Positions 14,989 through 18,196 of a DNA stretch of 18,196 nt are shown one piece after another. A program made the translations under genes and the position numbers. The stretch comes from CAZNRY01 sp964575675 (lineage in GTDB: Bacteria > Eisenbacteria > RBG-16-71-46 > CAIMUX01 > VGJL01). The notes under the pieces were generated by a model. The model had not been told where the DNA came from. It made no database searches and saw nothing but the letters and a program-made list of their open reading frames with translations. Every line of letters begins with the position of its first letter. Position 1 is the first letter of the stretch. The stretch spans positions 1 through 18,196 of the forward strand of contig CAZNRY010000081.1 in NCBI GenBank assembly GCA_964575675.1, given 5' to 3'.

Positions 14989-16964
14989 GCATCCTCCACG
15001 GTCGGCGCGACGGTCTCGAAGATCGATTGATCGTAATCCCTGATCTTCTCGTAGCGCTTGCGCGCGAGCGCCAGATCTTCGCCGAACTTGCCGAACGCTT
15101 CATCGAGGTCGCGTTTGTTGCGATGACTCGCCCATATCTGAAACACGCGTTGCTCGAAGCTCTCGCCCTCGCTCCACTGGCCCAGGATCATGTCCATCTC
15201 CCCGATCACAAGCTCGAACATGTTGATCTTTCGGTGCAGGATCGCCAGGACGTAGTCTTCGAGCGTGTCGCGGGCCGTGAAGTTGTGGATTCGTATGTCG
15301 CGCGTCTGGCCCAGGCGGTGCACGCGGCCGATGCGTTGCTCGATCCGCATCGGGTTCCACGGCAGGTCGTAGTTCACGACTGTTCGGCAGAACTGTAAAT
15401 TGCGCCCCTCGCCCCCCGCCTCCGTGCTGATCAGGATCCGCCGGTCCTTCTGGAACGAGACGACAGCCGCATCCTTCTCCCCTGGGCTCAGGCTCCCGTG
15501 GAAGATCGCAGGGTTCTCGCCCGCTTTCAGCAACCCCTGTTCGAGATACTCGAGGGTCCGGCGGAACTGCGTGAAGATCAGAATCTTCTCATCCTGCTCC
15601 TCGCCATTGATGAGCGCGAGAAGACCCTCGAACTTCCGGCTCGTGCGGACAGCCTGAGCCATCTCGACGAGCCGGTGCAGGCGTCGCGTCTGGGCGCCGC
15701 GCCCAAATGCGCGTACGGATCGCTCAAGCGTCTTCTGCGCGGCGTAATGGCTGCTGCCCATCTCCTTCTGTAGCACGAGGAGCAGGAAATGCCAGCGCGA
15801 GTACTCCTCAGGCTCACTATCGACGACGATGTCGTGGACAAAGGAGGAGACGCCGTCGTAGAGCTTCCGCTCTTCCACGCTCAGGTCGAAGCTCTGGATC
15901 ATGACATCGCGCCTCGGGAACTTCAAGGAGGTCGAGCTGCGCGTCGTCCGGATCATCACCTCGCTCAAGAGGGCCGAGAGCTGGCGCGTGTTCTTCGGAA
16001 GGCGTTTGTCCCCCCGGACCATGAACTGCTTGCGGAAGGCCCTGTACGTCCCAAGCGCCCCGGGCTTGAGGAGCGTGACGAGATTGTAGAGTTCGCGGAG
16101 ATCGTTCTGCACGGGTGTGGCGGTCAGGAGGAGCAGGTACTTCAGAGAGAGGGCGTCGACGAACTTCCATCCCTGCGTCAGATGGTTCCTCAATCTGTGT
16201 GCTTCGTCGACAACGAGAATGTCGAAGGCCTGCCGGCCGATCTCCTCCCGGTTACGCTCCGTCTTGGCAGTATCGAGCGAGGCAATCATGAAGGGATGGC
16301 TCCCCCAGTCCTCCCCGCGCGCGCGCACGACGAAAGGTAGGTCGAACTTGTGGGTCAGCTCCTCCCGCCATTGCGTCAGAAGAGAGACCGGAGCCAGAAC
16401 AAGGGCCCGTCGGACGAGCCCCCGCAGGGCATACTCCTTCAGGATGAGGCCAGCCTCGATCGTCTTGCCCAGACCTACCTCGTCGGCAAGCAGGGCGCGC
16501 CCGCGCATCTGCCGCAAGACACGCAGCACGGCCCGAATCTGGAAGTCGTATTGCTCGAGATCGCGAACGCCGTTTAGGCAAAGCAGGTTTTCGAAGCCAC
16601 GGGTCAAGGCCAGCCGCTCGGCGCTGAGGTGAAGAACAAAGCGCTCGGGACTGCCCTTCGGAACCTCGGCAAGGGTGCGGAAATTGGCGACCGTCTCCGG
16701 ATCGATCCAGAGCGCCCCGTCATCCTCCGCCGCCGAAGCCTGGGAATCGGCAGGGATCGACTCGAGATCAGCACCGGACGCCTGCGCGTCGGCGGGTTTC
16801 TGTCCAACGCGCGGGTGGTTGGAGTTCAGCCGCCGGACCCCGTCATGAAACGCCACCTCGAGGATGTCGAAAAACGGACGAGGCTTGACCCCAACTACCA
16901 TTCCCTCGCCGTAATCGGCATGGTAGAGGGTGTCCCCTACCGCGTATCGTTTGACGGGCGTCAA
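14985..16964 (-). CDS. SNF2/RapA-like superfamily 2 helicase
   Basis: This 659-residue protein has an N-terminal segment (8-50) with GDTLYHADYGEGMVVGV and a later VAFHDGVRRL, a Tudor/SH3-like fold as in the RNA-polymerase-binding ends of UvrD/PcrA and RapA. A linker follows, then the ATPase core: Walker A DEVGLGKT (161-168), motif Ia (LAPVSLLTQW), DEAH (253-256), TATP (281-284), motif IV-like KILIFTQFRRTLEYL, motif V (STEAGGEGRNLQF) and motif VI QRIGRVHRLGQ (543-553). The core is complete. SNF2 proteins move along double-stranded DNA to remodel protein-DNA complexes. RapA recycles RNA polymerase, and DrmD works in DISARM defence. No DISARM genes lie nearby. The C-terminus ends soon after the core, and the missing tail seems to be the next gene. 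The start is TTG; its GGGAGG overlaps the upstream stop codon. Confidence 0.88.
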   Translation of the reverse strand: MTPVKRYAVGDTLYHADYGEGMVVGVKPRPFFDILEVAFHDGVRRLNSNHPRVGQKPADAQASGADLESIPADSQASAAEDDGALWIDPETVANFRTLAEVPKGSPERFVLHLSAERLALTRGFENLLCLNGVRDLEQYDFQIRAVLRVLRQMRGRALLADEVGLGKTIEAGLILKEYALRGLVRRALVLAPVSLLTQWREELTHKFDLPFVVRARGEDWGSHPFMIASLDTAKTERNREEIGRQAFDILVVDEAHRLRNHLTQGWKFVDALSLKYLLLLTATPVQNDLRELYNLVTLLKPGALGTYRAFRKQFMVRGDKRLPKNTRQLSALLSEVMIRTTRSSTSLKFPRRDVMIQSFDLSVEERKLYDGVSSFVHDIVVDSEPEEYSRWHFLLLVLQKEMGSSHYAAQKTLERSVRAFGRGAQTRRLHRLVEMAQAVRTSRKFEGLLALINGEEQDEKILIFTQFRRTLEYLEQGLLKAGENPAIFHGSLSPGEKDAAVVSFQKDRRILISTEAGGEGRNLQFCRTVVNYDLPWNPMRIEQRIGRVHRLGQTRDIRIHNFTARDTLEDYVLAILHRKINMFELVIGEMDMILGQWSEGESFEQRVFQIWASHRNKRDLDEAFGKFGEDLALARKRYEKIRDYDQSIFETVAPTVEDA

Positions 16965-16973
16965 TCCCCCTCC

Positions 16974-17660
16974 CTAGATCACGTAAATGTGGATGCCCAG
17001 GGCAGGCTGCATGGCCACACTCGTGCCGGTGCCCCCCCGAAGTGCGTAGATGCGTCCGCCAAGATCAATGCTTGCGGATCGGGAGATGAAATACTCCAAA
17101 CCGAGCCCCCCTCCGTACAGAAGACGAAACTCCTCCTTGTCCACTTCGCTTCCCTTGTACCGGATCTCGCGCTGCTGGATCCCCAAGGACGGAGAGAGAT
17201 AATAGGAGATCCTCTCCCTCCGATGGAAGTAGAGATAGTAATCCGCGTGGATGGTCGAGAACTTGACCCACTTCGGCACCGCGAGGCGCTGCGGTTCCGT
17301 CCAGCCCTCGTGCCGTTTGTAGCGGATGTCATCGAACCCGAGGCCGAAGGCGTGGCTTCGGTCCAGGACGAAGCGGACCGATACGTGGGCCGAGGGCCCC
17401 CACTGATTGAAGACCTCCGCCAGCTTCGGCGTCCAACGGGTCGTCGCGTCCGGATTGCCGTCGGTTGGCGTCGGATAGTCGCTTATCGTGAACGTCTCAC
17501 CGCCGAAGAGTAGCCCATAACCGAACTGCGCCCCGAAGCTCGGGGTGCTCGTCCTGTGTTCGAAGGCGCGAGCCGGAACTGCCGAGAGAAGAAGGATTGC
17601 GAACAGAGTCCCTATCTGAACGCACCGCCGGGTTCCAGTGCCCGAGGCTCGATGCTTCAT
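16974..17660 (-). CDS. Secreted beta-barrel outer-membrane protein of unknown function
   Basis: This protein is about 228 residues long. Its signal peptide has a basic n-region, hydrophobic QIGTLFAILLLSAVPARA and likely cleavage after ARA, before FEHRT. The mature part is made of alternating short strands with aromatic and Gly residues (FGAQFGYGLLFGG, ISYYLSPSLGIQQREI, LLYGGGLGLEYFISR). It ends in IHIYVI, which looks like the closing strand of an eight-stranded barrel of the OmpA/OmpW or OMP_b-brl type. I do not recognise a specific family. AAAGGAG lies 10 nt before this ATG and 7 nt before a TTG one codon upstream, so either may be used. The start overlaps the xerD stop. The gene precedes the helicase by 9 nt, an odd neighbour for a DNA-acting protein. 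Confidence 0.65.
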   Translation of the reverse strand: MKHRASGTGTRRCVQIGTLFAILLLSAVPARAFEHRTSTPSFGAQFGYGLLFGGETFTISDYPTPTDGNPDATTRWTPKLAEVFNQWGPSAHVSVRFVLDRSHAFGLGFDDIRYKRHEGWTEPQRLAVPKWVKFSTIHADYYLYFHRRERISYYLSPSLGIQQREIRYKGSEVDKEEFRLLYGGGLGLEYFISRSASIDLGGRIYALRGGTGTSVAMQPALGIHIYVI

Positions 17661-18196
17661 CAATCGTGCGCTCCTTTCGCGGTCGATCCACGGGGATGGT
17701 GTTTCCGATGGATCTGCCTGAGGTAGGTGGCATCGACAGCCGTGTAGATCTCGGTCGTGGTGAGAGAGCGATGCCCGAGAAGCTCCTGGACCACACGCAG
17801 CGAGGCGCCGTTCTGCATCAAGTGCGTCGCGAAGGTGTGCCGCAGAAGATGCGGATGGATCCGCGCTGGACTCAGTCCCGCACCGACGGCGCGCCGCCGT
17901 AGGATCCGGAAGAAACCCATGCGGGTCAGCGCTCCCCCCCTCTGATTCACGAAGAGCCGGTCATTCCTCCTCCCCCGAAGCAACCCCGCTCGCCCATCGT
18001 GTAAGTACTTTCGGACCGCCGCGATCGCCGGGCGTCCGAGAGGCACGATTCGCTCCCGGTTCCCCTTCCCGTGCACGCGAACGCACCGGTTCTCGATGTC
18101 GACACCCTCCGCCCCGAGCGAGACAAGCTCCGAGACCCTGAGTCCACCCCCGTATGCGACCTCGATCATAGCCCGATCCCGCAGGTCGAGCGGTTC
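17660..18196 (-). CDS. xerD: Tyrosine recombinase, XerD-like (5' end outside window)
   Basis: The last 178 residues are present; the N-terminal SAM-like domain lies outside the window. The full catalytic set is visible: Arg I in GGLRVSEL, Lys in GKGNRERIVPL, H-LL-R in HPHLLRHTFATHL, the second His in LLGHRSL and the nucleophile Tyr in TTEIYTAV. The ending HRKHHPRG is typical of XerD, whereas XerC usually lacks this HHPR tail, so XerD is preferred. XerC and XerD resolve chromosome dimers at dif near FtsK. No dif-like site or mobile-element feature is nearby, which favours the housekeeping role over an integrase. It is the first visible gene of the minus-strand operon and overlaps the next start. 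Confidence 0.85.
   Translation of the reverse strand, partial: EPLDLRDRAMIEVAYGGGLRVSELVSLGAEGVDIENRCVRVHGKGNRERIVPLGRPAIAAVRKYLHDGRAGLLRGRRNDRLFVNQRGGALTRMGFFRILRRRAVGAGLSPARIHPHLLRHTFATHLMQNGASLRVVQELLGHRSLTTTEIYTAVDATYLRQIHRKHHPRGSTAKGAHD

Noticed and set aside
14985..16964. DISARM-type defence system, because of the SNF2 (DrmD-like) helicase
   Set aside because: No methylase, DrmA, DrmB (DUF1998) or DrmC-like phospholipase gene is present in the window.
17660..18196. Phage or integron integrase
   Set aside because: The HHPRG tail and gene context fit housekeeping XerD. No att-like repeats or mobile genes are nearby.
1..18196. CRISPR array, insertion sequence or rRNA
   Set aside because: No regularly spaced direct repeats, transposase motifs or rRNA-like conserved stretches were found on either strand.

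Overview
The window is GC-rich, gene-dense chromosomal DNA from a Gram-negative bacterium. A lipoprotein of the LptE family, two predicted outer-membrane beta-barrel proteins, periplasmic proteins and nucleotide-sugar enzymes all point to an LPS or glycan-bearing outer membrane. No rRNA or tRNA is present to place it. A high-GC lineage such as a deltaproteobacterial-type group, Gemmatimonadota or a related candidate phylum would fit, but that is only an impression. Half of the 14 assignable starts are GTG or TTG, and most of those sit behind strong AGGAGG-like sites.

Plus strand, 1-3561: surface-glycan genes. The tail of a UDP-sugar dehydrogenase is followed at once by a WbpP-like UDP-sugar 4-epimerase. 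A 285-nt gap full of small inverted repeats ends in a very good sigma-54 (-24/-12) promoter. That promoter drives a PorV/UPF0164-like outer-membrane protein, which is followed by a CDP-tyvelose-epimerase-like SDR enzyme.

Plus strand, 3636-6841: a soluble GAF-PAS histidine kinase and an NtrC-type sigma-54 activator form a two-gene operon. This is the obvious candidate regulator of the sigma-54 promoter upstream.

Plus strand, 6904-9632: lptE, holA, trxA and a secreted thioredoxin-TPR protein form a tightly packed, partly overlapping operon. Its sigma-70-type promoter is placed so that the lptE mRNA should be leaderless. A 390-nt non-coding gap follows, then a large secreted M16 (insulinase-family) peptidase.

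Minus strand, 18196-13096, read right to left and convergent with the M16 gene: a XerD-like recombinase (truncated by the window), a small beta-barrel protein, a SNF2-type helicase with an N-terminal Tudor/SH3-like segment, a coiled-coil and zinc-ribbon protein translationally coupled to it, and a membrane-anchored YfgM-like TPR protein. The genes overlap or are separated by 9-42 nt, so they look like one operon.

The two points most worth pursuing are the split SNF2 helicase/zinc-ribbon pair, where the second gene looks like the detached C-terminal module of larger SNF2 proteins, and the sigma-54 promoter/NtrBC pairing together with apparently leaderless promoters. No CRISPR, insertion sequence, prophage or recognised defence system was found.
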